The position numbers and the translations under genes are program-made. 41,102 nucleotides of DNA from Saprospiraceae bacterium (GTDB lineage: Bacteria > Bacteroidota > Bacteroidia > Chitinophagales > Saprospiraceae): positions 1 to 41,102 of the forward strand of contig JAHDHB010000006.1 of the NCBI GenBank assembly GCA_020631545.1, given 5' to 3'. Within the stretch, counting starts at the first letter, position 1. The number at the start of each line of letters is the position of its first letter. Below, in pieces: positions 17,477 to 26,141 of this stretch. The notes beneath the pieces are model-generated. The model ran no database searches and was not told the DNA's origin. It saw only the letters and a list, made by a program, of their open reading frames with translations.

Positions 17477-18484
17477 ATGTTTGAACTGACCAATATAGAA
17501 TTTGCTAACCCAATTTTTACCATCCTACTCGGCCTTCTGCCGATATTAGGGATGTACTACTTTTATCAAGGAAAAAAGAGACATGCCTCCTACAAACTTT
17601 CAAGCCTAAAAGCCTTCGAAGGAAGTAGTTCCTTGCGTGGCAAACTTCGATTAATTTTACCACTATTGCGATTGTTAGCCTTAGGGGCGCTTATCATTGC
17701 TTTAGCTCGACCTAGAGCTACCCTCAAGGAAGAGGAAGTAAAGGCAGAGGCCGTGGATATTATTTTGGTTACTGACTTGTCTAGCAGTATGTTAGCAAGG
17801 GATTTCAAACCAGATCGATTAGAAACGAGCAAAGAAGTTGCTATTGATTTTATAGAAAAACGAGAATATGATCGACTAGGACTTACTGTTTTCGCTGGAG
17901 AAGCTTTTACCCAATGCCCCTTGACGACGGATCATGATGTGGTCAAGGAATTTGTTAGTTCTTTAAAATGTGGATTGCTTGAAGATGGAACGGCGATTGG
18001 TCTAGGCTTAGCTTCTGCCTTGAATCGATTGAAGGAAAGCGAAGCCAAAAGTAAGGTCGTTATTTTATTGACAGATGGAGAAAATAATGCAGGGGAATAT
18101 GTCAAACCCTTAACCGCTGCGGAAATCGCTAAAGAATTGGGTGTCAAAGTGTACACTATTGGTATTGGAACCATTGGTCAAGCCTATGCCCCTATTGGAC
18201 GAAGGAATGACGGGCAATACGTTTTCGGTTATACTCGCGTAAATATTGACGAAGACTTACTCAAGCAAATAGCAGGTCAAACGGGTGGCCGCTACTTCCG
18301 CGCGACAGACAGAAAACAGCTTGAAGAAATATACGAGGAGATTGATCGCCTTGAGAAAACCAAAATTGAAGTAACGACGATAAAGCGCTATACTGAAATG
18401 TTTTATCCTTGGTTAATTCTAGGCTTAATTTTACTAGGAATCGAAGTTTTATTACGATACACCATTCTTAGAACCATTCCATAA
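17477..18484 (+). CDS. batA: BatA: membrane VWA-domain protein
   Basis: The 335-residue product has two N-terminal membrane segments (about 13-29 and 57-78), a von Willebrand A domain (about 90-295) and a C-terminal transmembrane helix (about 310-330). The MIDAS metal site is intact: VTDLSSSM (DxSxS), a threonine in the CPLTTDHD stretch, and LTDGENN. It pairs with BatB, which has the same design. In Bacteroides fragilis bat genes were linked to oxygen tolerance and in Leptospira to oxidative stress, with debated roles. ATG 17477 gives the usual FANP(I/W) opening segment. It follows the BatD-like gene by 101 bp and precedes batB by 108 bp. Confidence 0.92.
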   Translation: MFELTNIEFANPIFTILLGLLPILGMYYFYQGKKRHASYKLSSLKAFEGSSSLRGKLRLILPLLRLLALGALIIALARPRATLKEEEVKAEAVDIILVTDLSSSMLARDFKPDRLETSKEVAIDFIEKREYDRLGLTVFAGEAFTQCPLTTDHDVVKEFVSSLKCGLLEDGTAIGLGLASALNRLKESEAKSKVVILLTDGENNAGEYVKPLTAAEIAKELGVKVYTIGIGTIGQAYAPIGRRNDGQYVFGYTRVNIDEDLLKQIAGQTGGRYFRATDRKQLEEIYEEIDRLEKTKIEVTTIKRYTEMFYPWLILGLILLGIEVLLRYTILRTIP

Positions 18485-18592
18485 ATTATTTCTTTAAGAT
18501 TAGACTGCCTGTTTGCTAGAGAAGGTGATCTACAGCAAGGGGCTAAAATCTCTTGATTCTAGAAAACAACGTAGAAAAATTTCCATAGAACC

Positions 18593-19621
18593 ATGTTTCG
18601 TTTTGAACATCCAGAATATTTGTATTTGCTACTAGGCATTCCTGTCTTGCTGATTTTCTTTGCTATAACTAGAGCATTGAAACGAAAGGCAATGGAAAAA
18701 CTAGGCGATCAATATATTATTGATCAATTGATGCCAAGCAAATCTAAGTATAGAGACACGATCAAATTTTTCATCATTACACTTGCTTTTGCTTTGCTTT
18801 GTATCGCTTTTGCCAATCCACAAATGGGTGCCAAAAGAGAAAAGGTGAAACGAAAGAGTGCCGATATATTCATTGCGCTCGATGTCTCCCACAGTATGAT
18901 GGCACAGGATATTCGCCCGAATCGAATGGAAAGGGCCAAGCAGTTTATGCACAAACTCATTGACGGTCTAAAAGGAGAACGAATAGGAACCATTATTTTT
19001 GCAGGAAATGCCTATTTGCAAATGCCGTTGACGACAGACTACTCTGCTGCTCAGCTTTTTATAAAAAGCGCTAGTCCGAAAATGGTTCCCTCCCAAGGAA
19101 CAGCCATTGGGGAAGCGATAGACATGGCCTCCGATGCTTTTGAGCAAGATAATAAATATCACAAGGCCTTAATCATCATCACGGATGGAGAAAATCACGA
19201 TGAAGCAGCCGTTGCTTTAGCGAAGGAGGTAGGAAAAGAAGGTATGCTCGTTTTTACCGTAGGTGTAGGTACGCCTTCCGGTGGTCCTATTCCAACTTCT
19301 TCTTTTGGTAGAAATGAATACAAAAAAGACAAACAAGGAAATCTCGTCATTTCGAAATTGAATGAAATAATGCTGACAGAGCTTTCTTCGGCTGCCAATG
19401 GCGAGTATTACAATATTGCAGAAGGCGACGAAATCATTGAATCGCTCCGAAAGCGCATTGAAAAGTTGGAAAAACAAGAATTCGAACAACGGTCTTTCAC
19501 GGAGTTCGAAAGCTACTTCCAATACTTTTTAGCATTAGCTATTTTATTATTGATTTTCGAATTTATGATGGCTTATAGAAGAAACGAATCTAGAAAAAAA
19601 CGAGATCTTTTCGGCATCTAG
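18593..19621 (+). CDS. batB: BatB: membrane VWA-domain protein
   Basis: The 342-residue partner of BatA has the same layout: N-terminal membrane helices (about 10-27 and 58-76), a VWA domain (about 88-300) with a MIDAS motif LDVSHSM and ITDGENH, and a C-terminal helix (about 310-330) followed by a basic tail. The start MFRFEHPEYLYLL is typical of BatB. The stop codon TAG ends at 19621, and its last base is also the first base of a 32-bp repeat found again at the end of batD. In related loci batC would follow at once, but here it comes 5.5 kb later, so the operon is broken or stretched. Confidence 0.92.
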   Translation: MFRFEHPEYLYLLLGIPVLLIFFAITRALKRKAMEKLGDQYIIDQLMPSKSKYRDTIKFFIITLAFALLCIAFANPQMGAKREKVKRKSADIFIALDVSHSMMAQDIRPNRMERAKQFMHKLIDGLKGERIGTIIFAGNAYLQMPLTTDYSAAQLFIKSASPKMVPSQGTAIGEAIDMASDAFEQDNKYHKALIIITDGENHDEAAVALAKEVGKEGMLVFTVGVGTPSGGPIPTSSFGRNEYKKDKQGNLVISKLNEIMLTELSSAANGEYYNIAEGDEIIESLRKRIEKLEKQEFEQRSFTEFESYFQYFLALAILLLIFEFMMAYRRNESRKKRDLFGI

Positions 19622-19652
19622 TAACGTTGGCTTCAGCCGACAAGTTGCGTTA
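19621..19652 (+). repeat. 32-bp repeat, copy 1, abutting the batB stop codon
   Basis: The 32 bases starting GTAACGTTGGCTTCAGCC and ending AAGTTGCGTTA are identical to 28398-28429. The ends TAACG and CGTTA pair, and GGCTTCAGCC folds as a small inner hairpin. The repeat begins on the last base of the batB stop codon. Confidence 0.85.
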
Positions 19653-19785
19653 ATAGTTCCTTATCCCTAGGTACTTGCGACTAGCACATCGTGAACAAAT
19701 TATCGATAATTTTAGAGTATCTATAAGTTATTAGCTTTCATCCTTCTTCTAGTAAGCTATTTTTGAGCGAAGCGACGAAAAAAAC

Positions 19786-20021
19786 TAGTGTCTGAACGAA
19801 AAAGGCAACTTTTAGAAAAAAAGTAGAGATTTCGCCATCTGGACAATGCGGGAAGGTATAGCGCTTAGCCTTGGCCTGATGGCTTAAAACATCTCCTAAC
19901 TGCCTAATATTATATTCCTTGCTCAAGTCGTCAGGCCAGACCATGCCACAAGGCAACCCCGGCACTGTCCAGACGACAAGGCCAGATCATTGCTTTTATC
20001 ACCTTTTTCGTTCAGGCACTA
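19786..20021. mobile_element. MITE-like element with 20-bp terminal inverted repeats
   Basis: The left end 19786-19805 (TAGTGTCTGAACGAAAAAGG) and the right end 20002-20021 are inverted repeats matching at 19 of 20 positions. Inner segments also mirror each other about the same centre near 19904: TCTGGACAATGC (19838-19849) against GCACTGTCCAGA (19962-19973), and TGGCCTGATG (19872-19881) against the CGTCAGGCCA stretch near 19929-19938. The 236-bp element can thus fold as one long interrupted hairpin and encodes no transposase. This is the build of a miniature inverted-repeat transposable element. A short ACTAG occurs outside both ends (left flank overlapping the terminal repeat), a weak target-duplication candidate. 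Confidence 0.7.
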
Positions 20022-20083
20022 ACTAGCCGCTTGTGGAATACGTATCGTGAGCGCATTCACTATAAGTGAAAACAGGTATTCAG

Positions 20084-20231
20084 AGGGCAACCATGAAGGT
20101 TTGCCCCTACGGATTTCAGGGTAAAGGTAGTCGTCTGCATCTATAAAAATGAAGCGATAAACTCTAGAAGAAAGTCTCCCGAAAACAAAAACCTAAACCC
20201 TGAGTAGGGGCAATCCTTCATGGTTGCCCTA
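20084..20231. repeat. 148-bp palindromic element with 27-bp arms
   Basis: The arm at 20084-20110 (AGGGCAACCATGAAGG, then TTTGCCCCTAC) pairs with 20205-20231 at 26 of 27 positions. Weaker pairing continues inward (TCAGGGT against ACCCTGA). It lies 62 bp after the MITE-like element and has no reading frame. It resembles REP-type or non-autonomous elements dispersed in many environmental bacteria. Confidence 0.7.
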
Positions 20232-20309
20232 GGAAGGAAGGTAATTCCTGGCATCTGACTCCTATTTTGTAGCGCAGTGATCAAAATTCTTAGAAGCTGT
20301 CCAAATCAA

Positions 20310-20996
20310 CTAATTCCAATCGAGCCCCAAGGTAACAGAAACGGTATTGTTGGTCAGCTCCAACGTCGGAGGATAATCCGTTAAAGAACCTAGATTAAAA
20401 AGGGGCGTTTGTCCCATGACTTCAAAAGAATTATTTCCATCATCATCCTTAAAAACAATGGAAAAATTAGTGTTTTGCGGTAAAAAGCAAGTACTAGTAC
20501 ATGACCAGTAACTAGGGAGGTCATTTTCAGTAAAATTATAATGAATGTTACCATCGTTGGTGATAAAATTGTTATTACCATCAGTAATGGCAAAACTAAG
20601 ATCTGGGCCATCAGAAGGATCCCAACAGTTGTTACAAGAAGGAGGAAGATTTGGAAGACTGTTTATCGTTATCGTTGCGATTCGTCCAATAACATTATTG
20701 TTATTAGAAAGATTAATGCTTTCTTCTTGGGTAGAAGTGCCATCATAGTTAGTGGCCGTTAAGGTTATGGTATAGCGCCCACCAGTTTCATAGACATGAT
20801 AAGGATTGGGCTCTACAGAAGATTTTCCATCGCCGAAATCCCAATGAAAAGACAAGGCATTTTTGGAATTATTAGAAAAATAGACCGCACAAGGCGCCAA
20901 GCAATTTTGATTAGACATTGTAAAACTTGCTTCTGGCGGGTCTTCGGTACAAGCAATTAAAGTAAGTAAAGTAAAAACGAATAAGGATAAACGCAT
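20310..20996 (-). CDS. PKD-domain lipoprotein
   Basis: The 228-residue product starts at ATG 20996 (MRLSLFVFTLLTLIACTED); an upstream TTG at 21029 is less likely. The lipobox TLIAC places the lipidated cysteine at residue 16, so the protein is membrane-anchored on the outer side of the inner membrane or on the outer membrane. A PKD domain follows (about 25-95) with the signature FHWDFGDGKSS and a YTITLTATNYDGTS strand. The C-terminal half is a beta domain with a DLSFAITDGNNN segment, paired cysteines (SCNNC and CTSTC) and an FKDDDGNNSFEVMG calcium-site-like loop. This arrangement is common in Bacteroidota surface lipoproteins. It is the only minus-strand gene within the Bat locus, divergent from the next operon. 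Confidence 0.88.
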   Translation of the reverse strand: MRLSLFVFTLLTLIACTEDPPEASFTMSNQNCLAPCAVYFSNNSKNALSFHWDFGDGKSSVEPNPYHVYETGGRYTITLTATNYDGTSTQEESINLSNNNNVIGRIATITINSLPNLPPSCNNCWDPSDGPDLSFAITDGNNNFITNDGNIHYNFTENDLPSYWSCTSTCFLPQNTNFSIVFKDDDGNNSFEVMGQTPLFNLGSLTDYPPTLELTNNTVSVTLGLDWN

Positions 20997-21109
20997 AAAA
21001 TATTTTATTTTTTGTAGAGTTGAGGTCAAATTTAGAAAATAATATTAACTTTATGTTTAGGAAATAGTAAAAAACTACATTAAAAACTGCAATAAATTTT
21101 TCTTTTGTA

Positions 21110-21907
21110 ATGGAATTTATTTTATTAGATGTTGATGTATCTCAAATATTCGACAAGATTGAGTCAAGTCCAATTTATAAATTTTTTCTTTTATTGACAG
21201 TAATTCTTACGATCCTTGGAGCATATGCTAAGGCGAATGGAAACGAAAATCCAAGGACTGTTTGGTATACTTCTTTAGGCTTGTTGTTTTTGATTTGTGC
21301 AGGTACTTTTTTAGTAATTTATTTTGATGTAAATGCAGATAATAAACATGAAAACTCTTTAAAAACTGCTGCTGTAAAAGTTTTAGAATACAAATCAACA
21401 TTAGAACATGATCAAGAATTGGAGAATATCCTATTAAATATGTCTCCACTAGATGAAAATCGATTTGTTCGAGAAGTGAGAAAAAAAGATTCCTTGAAAC
21501 TGGTTGATTTTGTGAATAAAAGGTTGGTAGATAGTGGAAAAAAAATGGATCAAGGTCAAAAACAGACTTTGATTTCTAGTGTTTTGCAAACAAGAAAAAT
21601 GGAGGGATTAAAAGATGAAATGAGTATAGACTTTAAAATGAGAAGAGGTATATCCAAAATTTTGAAAGAATTTTCAAGAAGGAAAGATCTTTCAGGAGCA
21701 GTAAGGCTGTTAGTAAAATGGGGAATAGATCAGAATACGGCATTATATTCTTTTGATGGAAAAAATGGAATAAAACAACGCTTGTCAACTACTATCAAAA
21801 CATATTTGATGGAAAAAATGTACAACATTAATCCTTCATCAAATATTACTATAGCCTTTATTGAATACAACTATCCAAAAATATCAAGTTTGGGATTTCA
21901 AAAATAA
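21110..21907 (+). CDS. Two-helix membrane protein of unknown function, first gene of a three-gene operon
   Basis: The 265-residue product begins with a short segment (MEFILLDVDVSQIFDKIE) and two hydrophobic helices (about 23-40 and 52-71: FFLLLTVILTILGAYA and WYTSLGLLFLICAGTFLVIY). The remaining 190 residues are charged and helical, probably cytoplasmic, with regions such as LEHDQELENILLNMSPLDEN. No domain is recognised. It is followed after only 9 bp by the next gene and is clearly co-transcribed with it. Base composition is more AT-rich than the Bat genes on either side, consistent with recent acquisition, but I have not measured it. Confidence 0.75.
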   Translation: MEFILLDVDVSQIFDKIESSPIYKFFLLLTVILTILGAYAKANGNENPRTVWYTSLGLLFLICAGTFLVIYFDVNADNKHENSLKTAAVKVLEYKSTLEHDQELENILLNMSPLDENRFVREVRKKDSLKLVDFVNKRLVDSGKKMDQGQKQTLISSVLQTRKMEGLKDEMSIDFKMRRGISKILKEFSRRKDLSGAVRLLVKWGIDQNTALYSFDGKNGIKQRLSTTIKTYLMEKMYNINPSSNITIAFIEYNYPKISSLGFQK

Positions 21908-21916
21908 TCGTACAAC

Positions 21917-22471
21917 ATGAAGCATAACTTTATTTTCGTTCTTTTTATAACATTAGCATCGTCATTACAGGCTCAAGAACCAATTCCTAATGACGAAAAA
22001 ATAATAGAGATAGCAAGAGGGGAATTGGAAATTTTAGAAAGGTATATTACCATAATTTCAGATGTATCTGAAACGTCTTATACAGTCAAACAAGACATGA
22101 TAGATGGAGCAATGGAACACTTTAGACCTGGCTCCAAAATACAAAAATCGAATTGTAGAACACGTCAAGTAGAAACACTTGAGGCAAGAACCTATTTTGA
22201 GCATTTAGCAGATTTAGGCCATAAATATGATACTATAAGGATAAACTTTTTGCCGAACAGTGTTGGGGAAATTATTAGTACAGGGTATAACAAATACAAA
22301 TTGATAGGTGAAATAAAACAAAAATTCATCGGTTACATGAATGGTGTCGTGAAATATTCAGACACTACATTTAAAGATGTTGAGCTTTTTCTTCAATACA
22401 ATGCTGAATTTGATGAATGGCGGATACTTATTGGAAATATTTCCGTAAAATTTACGAGTAAGTGCAAATAA
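21917..22471 (+). CDS. Exported small protein, second gene of the three-gene operon
   Basis: The 184-residue product has a signal peptide (MKHNFIFVLFITLASSLQAQ, cleavage expected at QA-Q). The mature part has an N-terminal helix (IIEIARGELEILERYITIIS) followed by alternating strands, ending ELFLQYNAEFDEWRILIGNI. The helix-then-sheet order and size resemble NTF2-like or cystatin-like folds, and the first 150 mature residues of the next gene show the same layout, so the two may be related. This is inference from pattern. Gaps to the neighbours are 9 and 10 bp. Periplasmic or surface location expected. Confidence 0.75.
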   Translation: MKHNFIFVLFITLASSLQAQEPIPNDEKIIEIARGELEILERYITIISDVSETSYTVKQDMIDGAMEHFRPGSKIQKSNCRTRQVETLEARTYFEHLADLGHKYDTIRINFLPNSVGEIISTGYNKYKLIGEIKQKFIGYMNGVVKYSDTTFKDVELFLQYNAEFDEWRILIGNISVKFTSKCK

Positions 22472-22481
22472 ACAGTGTCCT

Positions 22482-24476
22482 ATGAAAAAAGCATTATTTT
22501 TATTGCTTGCTGCTTTGTTTTTATTTATAGACTGTTCTGCTCAAGAGAATCTAGAAAGAAAGAAGTTGAAAGACTTTTTAGACATCTATAAAAGAAGATT
22601 GAACTATTTTTATATGGTGAATCTTGATGCTGATCAAAAAGACATACGTGATAGATTTGAAGATCTTTTTACGAGCAAAGAATGTAACGTTCTTAATGAC
22701 TTTTCTGATCTTAGTAAGAAGTATATGCCAATTCCTATGTATGTTAGAAATACGAAAATAGAGTTTAAAAACATTGGAGCAGAGCTAATTTTTGATACTG
22801 ATCAATTTTATTACGATAAACAAGACAATAAATATAACGTTGTAATAAAAAAAATGCTTAAGAAAAATGGTGATGGGGAGAATTGGAAAATTTTCTGGCT
22901 AAACTTTGAAATTATTGATAATAATGCTGATTTAAAAATTCGTAAAATTACAAGGGATGTAGAACCCAAAGACGATGACGGAGATCTCGTAGTTAATGAA
23001 CGTGATGGTTGTCCCACAGAAAAAGGTTCAGCCTTAACAAACGATGGTTGTCCTTTCAAAGGAAAAGATGAGGACAATGATAAATTTTACGATGATGAAG
23101 GTGATGATTGTCCTGGTGTTTTTGGCTTAGTAAGGGGATGTCCTGATACGGATAAAGATGGAATCATAGACAAAGAAGATAGTTGTCCTACACAAAAAGG
23201 ATTTCTTAGGTTTAAAGGCTGCCCAGATACAGACGGTGATGGATTTCCTAATCATGAAGATGCTTGTCCAGGAGAATATGGTAAAGTAAAAGGATGTCCA
23301 GATCCCGATAAAGATAACCTAGTCGGTGACGAAGATAGATGTCCTGACGCATTTGGTAAACCAGAAACAAATGGCTGTCCAGATACGGACGGTGATGGAA
23401 TTCCTGATGGTGTAGATGACTGTGAAACAGAGTACGGCCCAGCAAACACAAAAGGATGTCCAGATGCTGACGGAGACGGAGTACCGAATAAGGAAGATCT
23501 TTGCGATGAAGTAAAAGGCCCAGCAGAGACGCAAGGCTGCCCAGATACCGATAAGGACGGCGTGATAGATATACGGGACAAATGTCCGAGCGATTACGGA
23601 GAACCACGATTGGGAGGCTGTCCGGATAGTGATGGTGACGGTGTTATTAATTCAGAAGATGATTGTCCTGGTGAATGGGGAGACAAGGAGAATGGTTGTC
23701 CCAAAAAAGCCAAGGACTATAGAAAAGAAGGAAAAAAAGTTGAAAAACAAAGCCGCCAACGCGTGGAATTTTTAATTTCAGGTAGTGCCGTTTTTACGGA
23801 GTTTCCAGAGGCAGAAACGAATAACTTTGTATTGTGGGAAGGAAGAAACCAAGGATTCAAGGAGAATGGAAGCATGATAAACTATGGATGGAGTGCAGGA
23901 TTGGGACTTCATTTTAATCCTACAAAAGTTTGGGGCTTAGGATTTAGGGGAGGCTACTACCAACATTTCTTTGATCATAAAGCTTGGAATAGAAATTTGG
24001 CCATCTATCATTATGACAACAACATAAATTACAAGGCAATCAGTACGGATCCAGCCACTTATGAAGGAGTTTATGGCTTGTTTTCTACCTTTTTTGGAAA
24101 TTTAGATGGGCCTGCCCGATTCAAATTGGAGCCTTGGATTGGATTTTTGAAAGGCGATTTGAAGGAATCGGAAATTTCTACTCGAATCGACTATGACAAC
24201 CAAAACGGTAAAAATATTGGCTTGAACATTAGTTATCCTTTTGCGTTGTTGTACGGAGGAGAGGCAGCAATGAGTTTTCGCGTCAGCAATAATTTTAGAC
24301 TTGGGTTTGCTTGCTCTTTCTGGTTTTCAACATTAAATGTAGAGGATCAGAGGATAGATTTTGACACACAGGATGATTTTATCCTATACAATGAGCTTCA
24401 ACTAAAAACCATTCAACCCTCCTTAAACCTAATCTTTCCCTTGAATGCTAAATCTCAGAATAAAAAACAAACGTAG
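22482..24476 (+). CDS. Outer-membrane protein with thrombospondin type 3 repeats and C-terminal beta-barrel
   Basis: The 664-residue product has a signal peptide (MKKALFLLLAALFLFIDCSA). Residues about 22-160 form an N-terminal domain like the preceding protein. Residues about 165-405 are about eight thrombospondin type 3 repeats, each with a DTDGDG-type calcium loop and a GCP cysteine (for example CPDTDGDGIPDGVDDC). Residues about 425-655 are strand-rich with many Gly and aromatic residues (SAGLGLHFNPTKVWGLGFRG), suggesting a small outer-membrane barrel. Such repeats often join a barrel to an OmpA-like peptidoglycan domain, but here the order is reversed and no OmpA domain exists. It ends the three-gene operon. 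Likely a calcium-stiffened surface or periplasmic spacer. Confidence 0.85.
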   Translation: MKKALFLLLAALFLFIDCSAQENLERKKLKDFLDIYKRRLNYFYMVNLDADQKDIRDRFEDLFTSKECNVLNDFSDLSKKYMPIPMYVRNTKIEFKNIGAELIFDTDQFYYDKQDNKYNVVIKKMLKKNGDGENWKIFWLNFEIIDNNADLKIRKITRDVEPKDDDGDLVVNERDGCPTEKGSALTNDGCPFKGKDEDNDKFYDDEGDDCPGVFGLVRGCPDTDKDGIIDKEDSCPTQKGFLRFKGCPDTDGDGFPNHEDACPGEYGKVKGCPDPDKDNLVGDEDRCPDAFGKPETNGCPDTDGDGIPDGVDDCETEYGPANTKGCPDADGDGVPNKEDLCDEVKGPAETQGCPDTDKDGVIDIRDKCPSDYGEPRLGGCPDSDGDGVINSEDDCPGEWGDKENGCPKKAKDYRKEGKKVEKQSRQRVEFLISGSAVFTEFPEAETNNFVLWEGRNQGFKENGSMINYGWSAGLGLHFNPTKVWGLGFRGGYYQHFFDHKAWNRNLAIYHYDNNINYKAISTDPATYEGVYGLFSTFFGNLDGPARFKLEPWIGFLKGDLKESEISTRIDYDNQNGKNIGLNISYPFALLYGGEAAMSFRVSNNFRLGFACSFWFSTLNVEDQRIDFDTQDDFILYNELQLKTIQPSLNLIFPLNAKSQNKKQT

Positions 24477-25163
24477 CTGCTTGGGAAATATGGAGCCTAG
24501 AAAAATCGACCTGTACAAGCCTCAAAGGTAGAACGAACAAGCTATTCGAAGGGATTAGGTGTTTTTCTTAAAGGAAGTCATTGGTTGCGGTGCATCTGAG
24601 GGAAGGTTGTGGTGTTGGTGGTCGCGATGTAGACGAGAACATTCGCCTGATACTTTAGGTGTATGAGAAACGCAGTATGTTGCTAGTTCGCAAAATCCAC
24701 GCTCCAAACGTACCACGAGGCTCATCCCTTTTGGTTAAGATTTAAATGACTGGAATCTGATGAAGCTACTAGTATCGCTGCTTTAGAGGCTTGTACTGAT
24801 CGAGAAAAATCACGATAAAATTTCAGGGATTTTATGGAGGAATACAACGGCTAATCATTTCACCCTTTCAGGGTTTTTGGGTTGCCTAACTGAATTACTA
24901 ACTATAATCCTGTCAACCTTTCAGGGTTCACTTCAAATTTGGATAAATAAGCCGAGTAAATCCCGAAGAGATGTAAGGATTATGGAAAAATAGAAGAACA
25001 ACTTCTGGGCAAGCGACTATTGGAGAGAAACGAAGGCGGATAGATCGTTAAAAAAGGGTTAAAGTGAGTATTTGATGTATCAAGTTATACCATTTTATCA
25101 TTAAATTACTAGGGAATTATCGCTTTGAGAATTTCAAGGGCGAAAAATAGATTTTGGAGAAAG
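24477..25163 (+). other. Non-coding stretch before batC
   Basis: About 690 bp without a credible gene. It holds two related short palindromes (see 24862-24928), a 7-bp hairpin (ATAAAAT, 7-base loop, ATTTTAT near 24820) and no clear promoter motif. Together with 19622-20309 it brackets the inserted genes. Confidence 0.5.
24862..24928. repeat. Pair of short palindromes (ACCCTTTCAGGGT type)
   Basis: ACCCTTTCAGGGT (24862-24874) and AACCTTTCAGGGTT (24915-24928) share the core CCTTTCAGGGT and stand 53 bp apart. They look like two copies of a short dispersed repeat. Confidence 0.5.
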
Positions 25164-25952
25164 ATGAAGAGATATTTTTTGACGAGTATTTTGATGATGG
25201 GCTTTGTTTTTAGCCTATTAGCTCAAGGAGAAGCCGCATTAATTCGTAGCGGAAATAAATCGTACACTTCGAAGAATTACACCGTTGCCGAAGATAATTA
25301 TAGGAAGGCTTTGGATGTTAATGCAACGAATTTCAAAGGGGCTTATAATTTAGGAAATAGCGTTTTTGAACAAGAGCGGTATGAAGAAGCCGTGAAGCAT
25401 TTTGAAAACGCGGCGGTCTTGGCTAAAGACAAGGAATCGAAAGCAAAATCTTTTCATAATTTAGGAAATGCTTTTCTAGGATTGCAAAAGTACCAAGAAA
25501 GCGTAAATGCTTACATTGAAGCTTTAAAGAACAATCCTAAAGACATGGAAACCAAGTATAACTTGGCTTACGCTCGTACGAAATTAAAGGAACAACAGCA
25601 GGATCAAGATCAGGAAAAGCAAGATGAGGATCAAGAGAATAAAGAAGATCAGGATCAAGAGAAGGAAGACGAAAATAAGGAGGAGCAAGAACAAAAAGAC
25701 CAAGAGCAAAAAGAACAGGAGGAACAGAAAAAGCAGGAACAACAGCAGCAGAAAGATCAAGAACAACAACAGCAAGAGCAAAAGGAGCAGCAAGAACAGA
25801 ACAAGCAAGACCAGCAAAAGGCGCAACCGCAAAATATGAATCTACAAGAAGCCATGAAGATCTTAGAAGTCATGGACAATGAGGAGCAAAAGGTACAGCA
25901 GAAAATGCGCAAAGGAACAGGAAAACGGAATAAGTCTGATAAGGACTGGTAG
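25164..25952 (+). CDS. batC: BatC: TPR protein with Gln/Glu/Lys-rich tail
   Basis: The 262-residue product starts at ATG 25164 (MKRYFLTSILMMGFVFSLLAQ, a signal peptide); a TTG at 25125 would place extra residues before it. Three tetratricopeptide repeats follow (about 22-135), visible as AAYNLGNSVFEQERYEEAV-like and FHNLGNAFLGLQKYQESVNA units. Residues about 145-225 are almost only Gln, Glu, Lys and Asp, with a short conserved-type end (LQEAMKILEVMDNEEQKVQQ). TPR plus acidic tail is the normal BatC design; such proteins are periplasmic protein-interaction parts of the Bat machine. It is followed by two BatD-like genes and batE. Confidence 0.88.
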   Translation: MKRYFLTSILMMGFVFSLLAQGEAALIRSGNKSYTSKNYTVAEDNYRKALDVNATNFKGAYNLGNSVFEQERYEEAVKHFENAAVLAKDKESKAKSFHNLGNAFLGLQKYQESVNAYIEALKNNPKDMETKYNLAYARTKLKEQQQDQDQEKQDEDQENKEDQDQEKEDENKEEQEQKDQEQKEQEEQKKQEQQQQKDQEQQQQEQKEQQEQNKQDQQKAQPQNMNLQEAMKILEVMDNEEQKVQQKMRKGTGKRNKSDKDW

Positions 25953-26141
25953 CGGTAAAGAACGGAGGAGAAAGGAAAATGGAGAATTTTTGTGGGCTTT
26001 GGTGATAATTTTGAAGAATAGAGGCGTATTTTTGCGCTCATGTTTATATGATTAATGCTGCTCTTAAGCGATCAAGGGTTTACGAGAAGTATGACTAGCT
26101 AATGAGGTAAAACTTAAACTTTTAATTAGTAAATATTAACT

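Noticed and set aside
19738-19965. Minus-strand 75-codon frame
   Set aside because: It covers the MITE-like palindrome; the sequence is better explained by the element than by a protein.
23248-23607. Minus-strand 119-codon frame within the TSP3 gene
   Set aside because: Antisense of the calcium-repeat region with its regular codon bias; the plus frame has signal peptide, repeats and barrel.
25584-25832. Minus-strand Leu-rich frame resembling a membrane protein
   Set aside because: It is the antisense of the Gln/Glu/Lys repeats of BatC (Gln, Glu and Lys codons read as Leu, Phe and Leu on the other strand).
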